Shown piece after piece: positions 24,583 through 32,831 of a DNA stretch of 64,000 nucleotides. A program made the position numbers and the translations under genes. The DNA comes from an uncultured Oscillospiraceae bacterium. GTDB lineage: Bacteria > Bacillota > Clostridia > Oscillospirales > Ruminococcaceae. Below the pieces are notes generated by a model. It worked only from the letters and a program-made list of their open reading frames with translations. It searched no databases and was not told the origin of the DNA. Each line of letters opens with the position of its first letter. The stretch's first letter is position 1. The stretch covers positions 1-64,000 of the forward strand of contig CAJTVI010000007.1 of assembly GCA_910579545.1 (NCBI GenBank), written 5' to 3'.

Positions 24583-25920
24583 ATGTTCAAGAAGCTGAAA
24601 CGTTCGGCCCTTGGCGCCGGCGTACCCCATGAGAAGGTCACGGCGGGCATGGCCACGGTAACCATGCCGGTGCCAAGCAAGCTGGTCCTTCCCATGTCGC
24701 AGCATATTGGCGCGCCCTGTCAGCCCGTGGTAAAAAAGGGCGATACGGTGCATGTTGGCAGCCTTGTGGGCCAGGCCGGCGGCTTTGTGAGCGCCAATAT
24801 CTACTCGGGCGTGTCCGGCACGGTGGCCGGCATCGAGACGGTGACCTATCCCACCGGCCAGCGGGTGCAGGCGGTGGTGATCACGCCGGACGGCGCACAG
24901 ACGCCCGACCCCGGCATCCAGCCCCCGGTGGTTACCGACAAGGCCAGCTTTATCAAGGCGGTGCAGGCCTGCGGCCTGGTGGGCCTGGGCGGCGCGGGCT
25001 TCCCCGCGGCGGTCAAGCTGAGCCCGGCCACCAAGGTGGACACCCTGGTGATCAATGGGGCCGAGTGCGAGCCCTACCTCACCCCCGACACCCGGGAGTT
25101 TTTGGAGTGCAGCGAGACGGTGATGAGCGGCATCGAGGCCGTGATGAAGTATCTGGAGATCCCGAACTGCATCATTGGCATCGAGCGCAACAAGCCCGAG
25201 TGCATCGACCTGATGGCCAGCCTTGTGCAGGGCACCAAGGGGGTCTCGGTAAAGCCGCTGCCCAGCCGCTATCCCCAGGGCGCCGAGAAAAACCTGATCG
25301 AGAACACCACCGGGCGGGAGGTGCCCGAGATGGTGTACGGCGAAAAGCCGCGCCCGGGCCTGCCGGCCGACGTGGGGGTCATCGTGATGAACGTGACCAG
25401 CGTTTCGACCATCGGCAAGTTCCTTAAAACCGGCATGCCGCTGATCTCCAAGCGGGTCACGGTGGACGGCGACGCAGCGGCCAAGCCCCAGAACGTGGAG
25501 GCGCTGATCGGCACCCCGCTGGAGGAGATCATCGCCTTTGCGGGCGGGGTCAAGGAGGGTGTCACCCTGGGCAAGGTGCTGTGCGGCGGCCCGATGATGG
25601 GCACCGCGATGGCAGATCTTACCTTCCCGCTGCTCAAGCAGAACAACGGCCTTTTGCTCTTCAGCAAGGAAAAGGCCGACCTGCCCGAGCCCGGCCCCTG
25701 CATCCGCTGCGGCCGCTGCATCAACGGCTGCCCCATGGGCCTTGCCCCGGTGCAGATCGCGGGCGCCTACAACCGGCGGGATCTGGACGAGCTGAACAAG
25801 CTTAACCTGGGGCTGTGCGTTTTGTGCGGCACCTGCACCTTTGTCTGCCCGGCCAAGCGCCCGGTGACCCAGACCATGAGCCTGGCCAAGGCATTCCAGA
25901 GAACGGGAGGGAAAAAGTAA
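24583..25920 (+). CDS. rnfC: Electron transport complex subunit RnfC
   Basis: 445 residues. The flavin/NADH-binding segment GLGGAGFPAAVKL is followed by a SLBB-like region and two [4Fe-4S] motifs, CIRCGRCINGCPMGLAP and CVLCGTCTFVCPAKRP. RnfC is the NADH-facing subunit of the ferredoxin:NAD+ oxidoreductase, which couples electron flow to Na+ or H+ pumping. The ATG giving MFKKLKRSALG is chosen because homologues start there; the upstream open stretch is leader. The Shine-Dalgarno site is weak (GGGGGA, 11 bases away). The stop overlaps the rnfD start in TAATG. Confidence 0.95.
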   Translation: MFKKLKRSALGAGVPHEKVTAGMATVTMPVPSKLVLPMSQHIGAPCQPVVKKGDTVHVGSLVGQAGGFVSANIYSGVSGTVAGIETVTYPTGQRVQAVVITPDGAQTPDPGIQPPVVTDKASFIKAVQACGLVGLGGAGFPAAVKLSPATKVDTLVINGAECEPYLTPDTREFLECSETVMSGIEAVMKYLEIPNCIIGIERNKPECIDLMASLVQGTKGVSVKPLPSRYPQGAEKNLIENTTGREVPEMVYGEKPRPGLPADVGVIVMNVTSVSTIGKFLKTGMPLISKRVTVDGDAAAKPQNVEALIGTPLEEIIAFAGGVKEGVTLGKVLCGGPMMGTAMADLTFPLLKQNNGLLLFSKEKADLPEPGPCIRCGRCINGCPMGLAPVQIAGAYNRRDLDELNKLNLGLCVLCGTCTFVCPAKRPVTQTMSLAKAFQRTGGKK

Positions 25921-26873
25921 TGGAAAACCGCTTGATCGTTACTGCGTCTCCCCATATCACCGACAAGGCAACCACCCGCGGGCTGATGGGCAACGTAGTG
26001 ATCTCGCTGCTGCCCTGCGTGATCGCCAGCGCCATCATCTTTGGCTGGCAGGCGCTGGTGCTGGTGGCCGTGACGACCGCGGCCTGCGTGGTGTTTGAGT
26101 ACTTATACTGCATGGTGATGAAAAAGCCCAACCCGGTCAGCGACCTTTCGGCCGTGGTCACCGGCATCATCCTGGCGCTGAACCTGCCGGTGAGCATGGC
26201 AAAGCCCCAGACCATCTGGATCCCGCTGGTGGGCGCGTTTGTGGCCATCGTGCTGGTCAAGCAGCTGTTCGGCGGCCTGGGCTCCAACTTTGCAAACCCC
26301 GCCCTGGTGGGCCGCATCGTGCTGTTTTTGGGCTTCAGCGCCCGCATGACCGACTGGACCTACCCCGCCGCGGCGGTGGACGCGCTGACCGGCGCGACCC
26401 CCCTTGGCACCGGCAACCTGGAAAACCTGCCCCTGATGGAGCTGTTTTTGGGGGTGCACGGCGGCGTTTTGGGCGAGACCTGCAGCCTTGCCATCCTGTT
26501 TGGGTTTGCCATTTTGGTGTTTACCAAAACCATCAGCTGCGCCATCCCGGTAGCGTATGTGGGCACGGTGGCGGTGATGAGCCTTTTGTGCGGCCAGCCG
26601 GTGCTTGCCCAGATCTTGAGCGGCGGGCTTTTGTTTGGCGCGGTGTTTATGGCCACCGACTATGTTACCAGCCCCTTTACCCTGAAAGGCAAGATCGTGT
26701 TTGGCATCGGGCTGGGCGTGATCACCTGCGCCATCCGGTTCTGGGGCAACATGGCCGAGGGCGTCTCGTTTGCCATTTTGCTGATGAACCTCTTTGTGCC
26801 CTACATCAACGACCTGACCCGTCAGGTCCCCTTGGGCTATACCAAGCCGCCGAAGGAGGGTGCCAAACAATGA
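25920..26873 (+). CDS. rnfD: Electron transport complex subunit RnfD
   Basis: 317 residues, about nine to ten membrane helices. The covalent-FMN region reads DALTGATPLG, with the threonine expected to carry the flavin by a phosphodiester bond. GGGAGGG precedes the start. The last bases overlap rnfG (ATGA). Confidence 0.95.
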   Translation: MENRLIVTASPHITDKATTRGLMGNVVISLLPCVIASAIIFGWQALVLVAVTTAACVVFEYLYCMVMKKPNPVSDLSAVVTGIILALNLPVSMAKPQTIWIPLVGAFVAIVLVKQLFGGLGSNFANPALVGRIVLFLGFSARMTDWTYPAAAVDALTGATPLGTGNLENLPLMELFLGVHGGVLGETCSLAILFGFAILVFTKTISCAIPVAYVGTVAVMSLLCGQPVLAQILSGGLLFGAVFMATDYVTSPFTLKGKIVFGIGLGVITCAIRFWGNMAEGVSFAILLMNLFVPYINDLTRQVPLGYTKPPKEGAKQ

Positions 26874-27430
26874 ACAAAGCAACATGGGATACCATTGCCA
26901 AGCCCATTGTGGTGCTTGTGGTGATCTGCCTTGTTACCAGCACGCTGCTGGCGGTAACCAACAATGCCACCGCCCCTATTATTGCCGAGGCCGAAAAGGC
27001 CGCCACCAACGAGGCGTATAAGGCGGTGCTGCCCGCAGCGGACAGCTTTACCGACGTGACCGCCCAGGTTACTACCGAGGGCATCGCCTCGGCGGCCGTG
27101 GCCGACAACGGCGCGGGCTACGCGGTGCGGGCCGTGGGCCGCGGCTACGGCGGCGAGGTGCCGGTGGTCGTGGGCATCGACCCGGATGGGGCGATCGTGA
27201 GCGTGCAGTTTATGCAGAACAGCGAATCGGCCGGGTTTGGCATGAAGCTGTGGGACGGCAACCAGGCCGGCATTGATTTTGCGGCAAGCCTTGCGGGCCA
27301 GAGCGGCAGCGTGGCCAAGGGCGAAAATGGGGTGGACGGCATTACCGGCGCCACCATCTCGACCAAGGCGGTGCTCAGCGCGGTAAACAGCGCGCTGGCC
27401 TGCTACCAGGAACTCAAGGAGGTGGCTTAA
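26870..27430 (+). CDS. rnfG: Electron transport complex subunit RnfG
   Basis: 186 residues: one N-terminal membrane helix and an extracytoplasmic FMN-binding domain with the GITGATIST motif, where the last threonine is the covalent FMN site. GAAGGAGGG precedes the start, which overlaps the rnfD stop. rnfE starts on the base after its stop codon. Confidence 0.95.
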   Translation: MNKATWDTIAKPIVVLVVICLVTSTLLAVTNNATAPIIAEAEKAATNEAYKAVLPAADSFTDVTAQVTTEGIASAAVADNGAGYAVRAVGRGYGGEVPVVVGIDPDGAIVSVQFMQNSESAGFGMKLWDGNQAGIDFAASLAGQSGSVAKGENGVDGITGATISTKAVLSAVNSALACYQELKEVA

Positions 27431-28060
27431 ATGGCACAAAAACAGCCAAGCCTCGGCACGGTGCTTACCAACGGCATTATTAAGGAAAACCCGGTGCTGC
27501 GCCTGGTGCTGGGCACCTGCCCCACCCTGGCGGTGACCACCGCCGTTTCCAACGCCATCGGCATGGGGGTGGCCGCCACCGTGGTGCTGATCTGCTCCAA
27601 TATTGTGATCTCGGCCCTGCGCAAGGTCATCCCGGACAAGGTCCATCTGCCCTGCTACATCACCATCATCGCCACCTTTGTTACGGTGGTGCAGATGGTG
27701 GTCAAGGCCTACGCCCCCGCGCTGGACACCGCGCTGGGCGTTTACCTGCCCCTGATCGTGGTAAACTGCATCATCTTAGGCCGCGCCGAGATGTTCGCCT
27801 GCAAGCACGGGGTGGTTGCCTCGGCGCTGGACGGCGTGGGCATGGGCATCGGCTTTACCCTGGCGCTGATGCTGATGGCCTCGGTGCGGGAGCTGATCGG
27901 CAACGGCAGCTGGATGGGCATTACCATCATCCCCGAGAGCGTCGACCGTCTCACCATCATGACCAGCGCGCCCGGCGGCTTTTTTACCTTTGGCTGCCTG
28001 ATGGCGCTGGTGGTGTGGTTTGAGACGAAGCGCGCAAAGAAAGGAGCGGGTGCACAATGA
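27431..28060 (+). CDS. rnfE: Electron transport complex subunit RnfE
   Basis: 209 residues, six membrane helices, with the conserved NPVLRLVLGTCPTLAV and LIVVNCIILGRAE stretches; the conserved cysteines of RnfA/E helices that hold an intramembrane iron centre are present. AAGGAGG precedes the ATG. Overlaps rnfA by four bases. Confidence 0.95.
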   Translation: MAQKQPSLGTVLTNGIIKENPVLRLVLGTCPTLAVTTAVSNAIGMGVAATVVLICSNIVISALRKVIPDKVHLPCYITIIATFVTVVQMVVKAYAPALDTALGVYLPLIVVNCIILGRAEMFACKHGVVASALDGVGMGIGFTLALMLMASVRELIGNGSWMGITIIPESVDRLTIMTSAPGGFFTFGCLMALVVWFETKRAKKGAGAQ

Positions 28061-28656
28061 GCGCTGTAAAACTTGCTTCCATCTTTTTCAGCATGATCCT
28101 GGTCAACAACTATGTGCTGGTAAAGTTTTTGGGCATCTGCCCCTTCTTAGGGGTTTCCAAAAAGCTGGATTCGGCCTTTGGCATGAGCTGCGCGGTGGTG
28201 TTCGTGATGGTGCTGGCCACCAGCGTAACCTGGCCTTTGCAGCAGCTTTTGGACGCCAACGGCCTTGGCTACCTGCAGACCATCGTGTTTATCCTGGTGA
28301 TCGCGGTGCTGGTGCAGCTGGTGGAGATCATCCTTAAAAAGTACATGCCCCCGCTCTACAGCAGCCTGGGCGTCTACCTGCCCCTGATCACCACCAACTG
28401 CGCGGTGCTGGGCGTGACCATCCTGAACATCGACAACGGCTACAATTTCATCGAGAGCATCGTCTGCGCGGCGGGCGCCGGGTTCGGCTTTATGCTGGCG
28501 ATGGTGCTGTTCAGCGGGGTGCGCAAGCGGGTGGAGGAGGCCAACCCTCCCAAGTGCTTTGAGGGGCTGCCCATCACCCTGGTGGCGGCTGCCATTACGA
28601 GCCTTTCGTTTATGGGCTTTGGCGGCATCATTGAAAACATCTTTGGAACCGTGTAA
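28057..28656 (+). CDS. rnfA: Electron transport complex subunit RnfA
   Basis: 199 residues, six membrane helices, homologous to RnfE in inverted topology (NNYVLVKFLGICPFLG and LITTNCAVLG carry the cysteine pairs). AAAGGAGCG precedes the ATG, which overlaps the rnfE stop in ATGA. rnfB follows after 12 bp. Confidence 0.95.
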   Translation: MSAVKLASIFFSMILVNNYVLVKFLGICPFLGVSKKLDSAFGMSCAVVFVMVLATSVTWPLQQLLDANGLGYLQTIVFILVIAVLVQLVEIILKKYMPPLYSSLGVYLPLITTNCAVLGVTILNIDNGYNFIESIVCAAGAGFGFMLAMVLFSGVRKRVEEANPPKCFEGLPITLVAAAITSLSFMGFGGIIENIFGTV

Positions 28657-28668
28657 GGAGGCAAAAGG

Positions 28669-29463
28669 ATGAGTATTGCGATTGCGATCATTCTGGTAAC
28701 GGTCGTGGGCCTCGTGGGCGCGGTGATCCTGGTGCTGGCCGCCAAATTCATGAGCGTATACGAGGACCCGCGGATCGGCCAGGTGACGGAGTGCCTGCCG
28801 GGCGCCAACTGCGGCGGCTGCGGCTACGCCGGCTGTGCCGACTATGCCAAGGCCGTGGTGGAAAACGGCGCGCCGGTAAACAAGTGCGCGGTGGGCGGCG
28901 CGGACTGCGCCGCCGCCATTGCGGGGCTGATGGGGGTCGAGGCAGGCGCGTCGGTGCCGGTGCGGGCCATTGTGGGCTGCCAGGGCGCCGAGGGCGTGTG
29001 CAAGATCAAGTACGATTACCAGGGCATTACCAGCTGCGCGGCGGCCAAGGCGCTGCACGGCGGGCCCAAGTTCTGCCCCTACGGCTGCCTTGGCTTTGGC
29101 GACTGCGTCAAGGCCTGCAAATTCGGCGCCATCCATGTGGAGAACGGGGTCGCCAAGGTGGACCAGGCAAAGTGCACCGGCTGCGGCGCCTGCAAGGATA
29201 CCTGCCCGCAGAAGGTGATCTGGATGCACAACGCGCCGGATAAGCCGGTGGTGATGTGCGCCAACCACGAAAAGGGCGCCATTACCAACAAGGAGTGCAA
29301 CCTGGGCTGCATCGGCTGCATGCGCTGCGAGAAGAACTGCCCCGAGGGCGCCATCAAGGTCAACAACTTTGTGGCCCGTATTGATTACGACAAGTGCACC
29401 GGCTGCGGCAAGTGCATGGAGGTCTGCCCCAAAAAGCTGATCTTCAAACACCCCGCGCCGTAA
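28669..29463 (+). CDS. rnfB: Electron transport complex subunit RnfB
   Basis: 264 residues. An N-terminal membrane helix, then the CLPGANCGGCGYAGC cluster motif, a linker, and further ferredoxin-type cysteine motifs (CTGCGACKDTCP, CIGCMRCEKNCP, CTGCGKCMEVCP). It takes electrons from reduced ferredoxin and passes them into the complex. TAAGGAGG precedes the ATG. Last gene of the operon, 15 bp before a strong terminator. Confidence 0.95.
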   Translation: MSIAIAIILVTVVGLVGAVILVLAAKFMSVYEDPRIGQVTECLPGANCGGCGYAGCADYAKAVVENGAPVNKCAVGGADCAAAIAGLMGVEAGASVPVRAIVGCQGAEGVCKIKYDYQGITSCAAAKALHGGPKFCPYGCLGFGDCVKACKFGAIHVENGVAKVDQAKCTGCGACKDTCPQKVIWMHNAPDKPVVMCANHEKGAITNKECNLGCIGCMRCEKNCPEGAIKVNNFVARIDYDKCTGCGKCMEVCPKKLIFKHPAP

Positions 29464-29477
29464 TACCCAAGACACAC

Positions 29478-29509
29478 AAACCCCAGCCCCGCTCGGGGCT
29501 GGGGTTTTT
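29478..29509 (+). terminator. Terminator of the rnf operon
   Basis: AACCCCAGCCCC and GGGGCTGGGGTT around a short loop, followed by TTTT. Confidence 0.93.
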
Positions 29510-29530
29510 AGGTTTAGGGATAATGGCCAA

Positions 29531-29552
29531 TCTGGGGGCCACGGCCCCCAGA
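29531..29552. repeat. GC-rich gene-end palindrome, copy 1
   Basis: TCTGGGGGCC and GGCCCCCAGA around AC, then CCCCC; preceded by GGCCAATC. It is one of five related palindromes at gene ends between 29 and 38 kb (the next four are at 30044, 32361, 34260 and 37351). Copies 1 and 2 also share the flank GGCCAATCTGGGGG. Confidence 0.75.
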
Positions 29553-29702
29553 CCCCCATCTTGGGCCAATTTCCAATTTTGGGGGGATGTTCCGCCATCG
29601 AGTACCCTGCATTGGATGGATGCGACGTTTCTGGATTTTTTGCCCCAAAAAACTATATGGCAAAAAATGTGGGACAGCGGGCCATGCCCCCATGCGGCGG
29701 CT

Positions 29703-29978
29703 TTATGGATGGGTTTTTGTTTTTGCCGTACCGCGGCCTTTGCTGGCGGCCCGGATTTTATGCGCGGTAATGATCGTGCCGCTGTGGGCGTTGATGGTGA
29801 TCCTGCAATCGCCCGCGGCCGCATACCAGTTTTTCCCGATCCGCTCCAGCCTGGTGCCCTTGTCTAAGATCCGCTCCTTACACCAGCCCACAACATCCTC
29901 TGTTTCAATGTGCAGATTGCGCCTGATCCGCTCTGCGCCCATGGGCGTTGTATGCAGCTTGTCCATCAAATCCTGCAT
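29703..29978 (-). CDS. DUF3781 family protein
   Basis: 91 residues, soluble. LHTTPMGAERIRRNLHIETED, VVGWCKERI, RIGKNWYAAAGDCRITINA and GTIITAHKI match the DUF3781 family, which is widespread in gut Firmicutes and has no assigned function. The ATG follows GAGGG by eight bases; an in-frame GTG five codons earlier lacks a site. The surrounding 190 bp toward the rnf terminator carry a palindrome and an ATTTTTTGCC/GGCAAAAAAT inverted repeat near 29636 but no gene. Confidence 0.8.
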   Translation of the reverse strand: MQDLMDKLHTTPMGAERIRRNLHIETEDVVGWCKERILDKGTRLERIGKNWYAAAGDCRITINAHSGTIITAHKIRAASKGRGTAKTKTHP

Positions 29979-30011
29979 CTTATCTGCCCTCACCGGATTT
30001 TATTTTTTCAC

Positions 30012-30032
30012 GGATGCACAATTTGTGCATCC
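30012..30032. promoter_or_regulatory. Perfect 21-bp palindrome, candidate operator
   Basis: GGATGCACAA and TTGTGCATCC around one central T. It lies 34 bp upstream of the DUF3781 start and has no T-run on either side, so a protein-binding site is more likely than a terminator. Confidence 0.45.
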
Positions 30033-30043
30033 GGCAATGGGGG

Positions 30044-30067
30044 TCCAGGGGGGCAAGCCCCCCTGGA
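30044..30067. repeat. GC-rich gene-end palindrome, copy 2
   Basis: TCCAGGGGGG and CCCCCCTGGA around CAAG, 15 bp past the stop codon of the flavodoxin/ferredoxin gene (minus strand). Confidence 0.65.
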
Positions 30068-30081
30068 TCGGCTTTTACCCC

Positions 30082-30912
30082 CTACACAAACAGCTCCGGC
30101 ATATTGCGGGCCTCACCGTACTGGGCCTCCAGCTCGGCGCGGTGGCAGAGGTAACCAGCGTCGTCAAAATACCTGGCGTGCTCGGGGCATCCCTTTACGC
30201 AGGCGTTGCACTTGATGCAGATGCCCGGCACCTTTTGCACATCGGCGGGGTCGATGGCCTCCATGGGGCAAACCAGCGCGCACCAGCCGCATTTTGTGCA
30301 CCCCTCGCCCACCTTAGGCTTGACCTTGCGGATGTCGATGGGCGCGCCCATCCGGTCCCGCGGCTGGTAATAGGGCCGCAGCGGGCTCTGGCCCCGCACC
30401 GCCACCGGCTCGCCCGGCTTTGCCCCCTCCAGCAGCTTTTCGGCCGCGCGGCAGGCAAGTTCGTCCGCCAGGGCCAGGTCCTCCTCGTTTGGCCGCCCGG
30501 CCGCCAGCGTATCCGAAAAGGCGTGCTGCCCCACAAAGGCCCCCGCCGCCAGGGTATAAAACCCATCCGCCTGCAAAAGGTCCCGCAGTTCGATCAGCGA
30601 ATCGTCGTAATTGCGGTTGCCGTACAGCACCACCGGGATGGCCCAGGCCCCGCCCCCCTGCACCGCCTTTAAGTAGGGCAGCAGCAGGTTGGGCAGCCGC
30701 CCCGCGTAGGTGGGCAGCCCGCACACCACCAGGTCGTTTTCGCCAAACGCCGGCGGGGTTTTGCGCTCGGCGGCCGGGGTAAAGTTGAGTTCCCGCACCG
30801 GCGCGTTCAGCGCGGCCGAAAGCCCATGCGCCACGCACCGCACCACCTGCGCGGTGGTACCGGTGGCGCTGAAATACATCGCCCATACCGTCCATTCCTT
30901 CTGCGGATCCAT
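30082..30912 (-). CDS. EFR1-type flavodoxin-ferredoxin fusion protein
   Basis: 276 residues. The N-terminal half is a flavodoxin-like fold (YFSATGTTAQVV phosphate loop at about 13-24, then GLPTYAGRLPN). The C-terminal part carries two [4Fe-4S] motifs, CTKCGWCALVCPMEAID and CIKCNACVKGCPEHA. This architecture is the EFR1 family of small redox proteins in anaerobes, probably moving electrons between ferredoxin-linked enzymes in the cytoplasm. ATG preceded by AAAGGAG. Single gene, close to the rnf operon. Confidence 0.88.
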   Translation of the reverse strand: MDPQKEWTVWAMYFSATGTTAQVVRCVAHGLSAALNAPVRELNFTPAAERKTPPAFGENDLVVCGLPTYAGRLPNLLLPYLKAVQGGGAWAIPVVLYGNRNYDDSLIELRDLLQADGFYTLAAGAFVGQHAFSDTLAAGRPNEEDLALADELACRAAEKLLEGAKPGEPVAVRGQSPLRPYYQPRDRMGAPIDIRKVKPKVGEGCTKCGWCALVCPMEAIDPADVQKVPGICIKCNACVKGCPEHARYFDDAGYLCHRAELEAQYGEARNMPELFV

Positions 30913-31031
30913 AAAAACAGCTCCTTTTTTGCCGGGCGCCGGGCAAACCGGATGCCGCGCATCCCGGATCCCCCCGGCGTCCTTATGTTTAAAACGTCCT
31001 CCGTGCCGCCCCGCCGGGCCGGGCGCGGCCC

Positions 31032-31238
31032 TCAGCCCAGCCGCGCAAAGGCCACCGTTTCGGCCTTCATCGAAATTTTGCCCACCTGCCAGCCATAGGC
31101 CAAAAGCTCCTTTTTATAGCGCAAAAACGAGTGGTCCAGCGGTACCCCCGCGATCGCCCCGATCTCGGCAAAGGTAAGGGTAAGCGCGTCCTCCCTGCGG
31201 CCTTGCAGGTACTGCCATAAAGGCTCATATTTGCTCAT
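31032..31238 (-). CDS. Small protein, DUF7662-like
   Basis: 68 residues. SKYEPLWQYL, LTLTFAEIGAIAGVPLDHSFL and the basic C-terminal part resemble small Firmicutes proteins with a DUF7662-type fold that are thought to bind nucleic acid; the family's usual WW pair is missing. The ATG follows AAAGGAGGA. Function unknown. It lies 119 bp upstream of the EFR1 gene and is read in the same direction. Confidence 0.6.
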   Translation of the reverse strand: MSKYEPLWQYLQGRREDALTLTFAEIGAIAGVPLDHSFLRYKKELLAYGWQVGKISMKAETVAFARLG

Positions 31239-31460
31239 AAAATCCTCCTTTGGGGGCCGCGGGGCACACCCCAACAGGCTGCCGGCGCGCCTTTTTTTCA
31301 TTATACGACATCCTTATATCCCTTAACAAGGGCACACACGCCGGCAGCCGGGCTCCAGCGGCACGCTGGCTGCGTTGGCGCCCCTGCAAAGAGCTGCCCG
31401 CCCGGATGCGGCGCGCCCCGCGCGGTTTGGCACATCCTGCTTTTTGGGTGTTTTATAAGG

Positions 31461-31489
31461 GTGACAAACCCTTTGGGATATGGTACAAT
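31461..31489 (+). promoter_or_regulatory. Promoter of the YitT-family gene
   Basis: GTGACA and TACAAT with a 17-base spacer. The position of this promoter rules out the GTG start at 31461 for the gene that follows. Confidence 0.6.
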
Positions 31490-31559
31490 AGCAGGCATCA
31501 CTCTGCCCTGCCCGCCAGGCGCGGCGCGGGGCAAACATCCCGAAAGGAGACCCTTTAAA

Positions 31560-32312
31560 TTGCGTTTTTGGCCAAACCGGGGCGGCGCGCAGCCGCCCGC
31601 AGCTTCCCCATTTTCTCCCGGCCAGCCCGCGCGGGGCGCGACCGGCCCCGCCGGGCCGGATGGTTCATCCCAGCAAAGCCGGGGGCCCGCCGGGCCGGAT
31701 ACGCCGCGGCCGGGCGCGGCGCGGCAGGCCGGCCCCGCCCACTGGGCCATCCTCTTTTTGGGGGCGGCGATCCTGGCGTTTGGGCTTTTTAATGTGCACA
31801 GCCAAAGCGGCGTTACCGAGGGCGGGGTGCTGGGCACCACCCTGCTGCTGCTGCACTGGCTGCACCTTTCGCCCGCCCTCTCCAGCCCCATTCTGGACGG
31901 CGCCTGCTACCTGCTGGGCCTGCGGATGCTGGGCTGGGGCTTTATCAAAAACGCGGTGTTCAGCAGCCTGAGCTACGCCGCCTGCTACGCGGCCTTTGAG
32001 CGGCTGGGCCCGGTGCTGCCCAGCCTGGCCGCCCACCCGCTGGCGGCGGCGCTGCTGGGCGGGCTGTTTGTGGGCGTTGGCGTGGGGCTGGTGGTGCGGG
32101 AGGGCGGCGCCTGCGGCGGCGACGACGCGCTGGCGCTGGTGCTTTCGCGGCTGCTGCGCGTGGGCATCTCCCGGGCCTACTTCCTCACCGATTTCGTGGT
32201 GCTGATGCTTTCGCTCAGCTACATCCCGCCGCGCCGCATCCTGTTTTCGCTGCTCACCACCCTGGTCTCTTCCTTTGTGATCGAGCGCATCCAGTCCATC
32301 GGCCGGGTGTAG
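31560..32312 (+). CDS. YitT family (DUF161) membrane protein
   Basis: 250 residues. The first 60 are a Pro/Gly/Ala-rich tail not found in most homologues, then five to six membrane helices with the YitT motifs FGLFNVHSQSGVTEGGVLG and GDDALALVLSRLL. The likely start is a TTG ten bases behind AAAGGAGA, since the promoter overlaps any earlier in-frame start. It lacks the C-terminal cytoplasmic DUF2179 domain of full YitT proteins, ending after ERIQSIG. Transport or anchoring function unknown. Confidence 0.78.
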   Translation: MRFWPNRGGAQPPAASPFSPGQPARGATGPAGPDGSSQQSRGPAGPDTPRPGAARQAGPAHWAILFLGAAILAFGLFNVHSQSGVTEGGVLGTTLLLLHWLHLSPALSSPILDGACYLLGLRMLGWGFIKNAVFSSLSYAACYAAFERLGPVLPSLAAHPLAAALLGGLFVGVGVGLVVREGGACGGDDALALVLSRLLRVGISRAYFLTDFVVLMLSLSYIPPRRILFSLLTTLVSSFVIERIQSIGRV

Positions 32313-32360
32313 CCGGCCGGGGGGCCGCTTTTGGCCAATCCAGGGGCCGCTTTTGGCCAA

Positions 32361-32382
32361 TCTGGGGGCCGCGGCCCCCAGA
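32361..32382. repeat. GC-rich gene-end palindrome, copy 3
   Basis: TCTGGGGGCC and GGCCCCCAGA around GC, 48 bp after the YitT-family gene. It is preceded by a 22-bp unit (GGGGCCGCTTTTGGCCAATC plus two bases) repeated twice and a partial third time. Confidence 0.75.
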
Positions 32383-32397
32383 CCCCCTTTCCCTACC

Positions 32398-32607
32398 CTA
32401 TTTTATTTTGATGTACCGCTGCATCTGTTTGGCAAGGCCGGCAAGGGCGGGGTAGTTGTTGAGGGACGGCTCGGCCTCCACCGCCCGGCAGAGCTGGGCG
32501 TAGGTGGCCTCGATCCGGCCCGCCCGCACCCCTTCGGCCAGCAGGCCGGCCTTGGTAATGGCAAGCGTGGGGCGCTTTGACCCGCGGCCCGGCACAGCAA
32601 ATTGCAT
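32398..32607 (-). CDS. Hypothetical small protein
   Basis: 69 residues, basic at both ends, no membrane segment: MQFAVPGRGSKRPTLAITKA then a helical region (LAEGVRAGRIEATYAQLCRA, LAGLAKQMQRYI). AGAGGTGAG precedes the ATG, and GCTATTATAGC lies upstream in the divergent region shared with murC. I do not recognise a family. Confidence 0.55.
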   Translation of the reverse strand: MQFAVPGRGSKRPTLAITKAGLLAEGVRAGRIEATYAQLCRAVEAEPSLNNYPALAGLAKQMQRYIKIK

Positions 32608-32831
32608 GGAAACTCACCTCTCTTTTTGCTATTATAGCAAAAAATTGGCTTTGAGTGTTTATTTTATGCGGCAAAAATTATATAATGGTGGCAGGGCCTT
32701 TGCCCCGGCGCGGCATCTGCCGGGCCAACGCGCCCGCCAAACGCCGTCCGCCGGCCTTTTACGCGCGCCGGCGGGGCGCCTTTACGGCTGCGGGCGGGCC
32801 AGGCCTGAGATTGTTTGAGGGGATGTTTGCG

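Noticed and set aside
31461..31559. An upstream GTG start for the YitT-family protein adding 33 residues.
   Set aside because: It overlaps the GTGACA-17-TACAAT promoter; a TTG with AAAGGAGA fits better.
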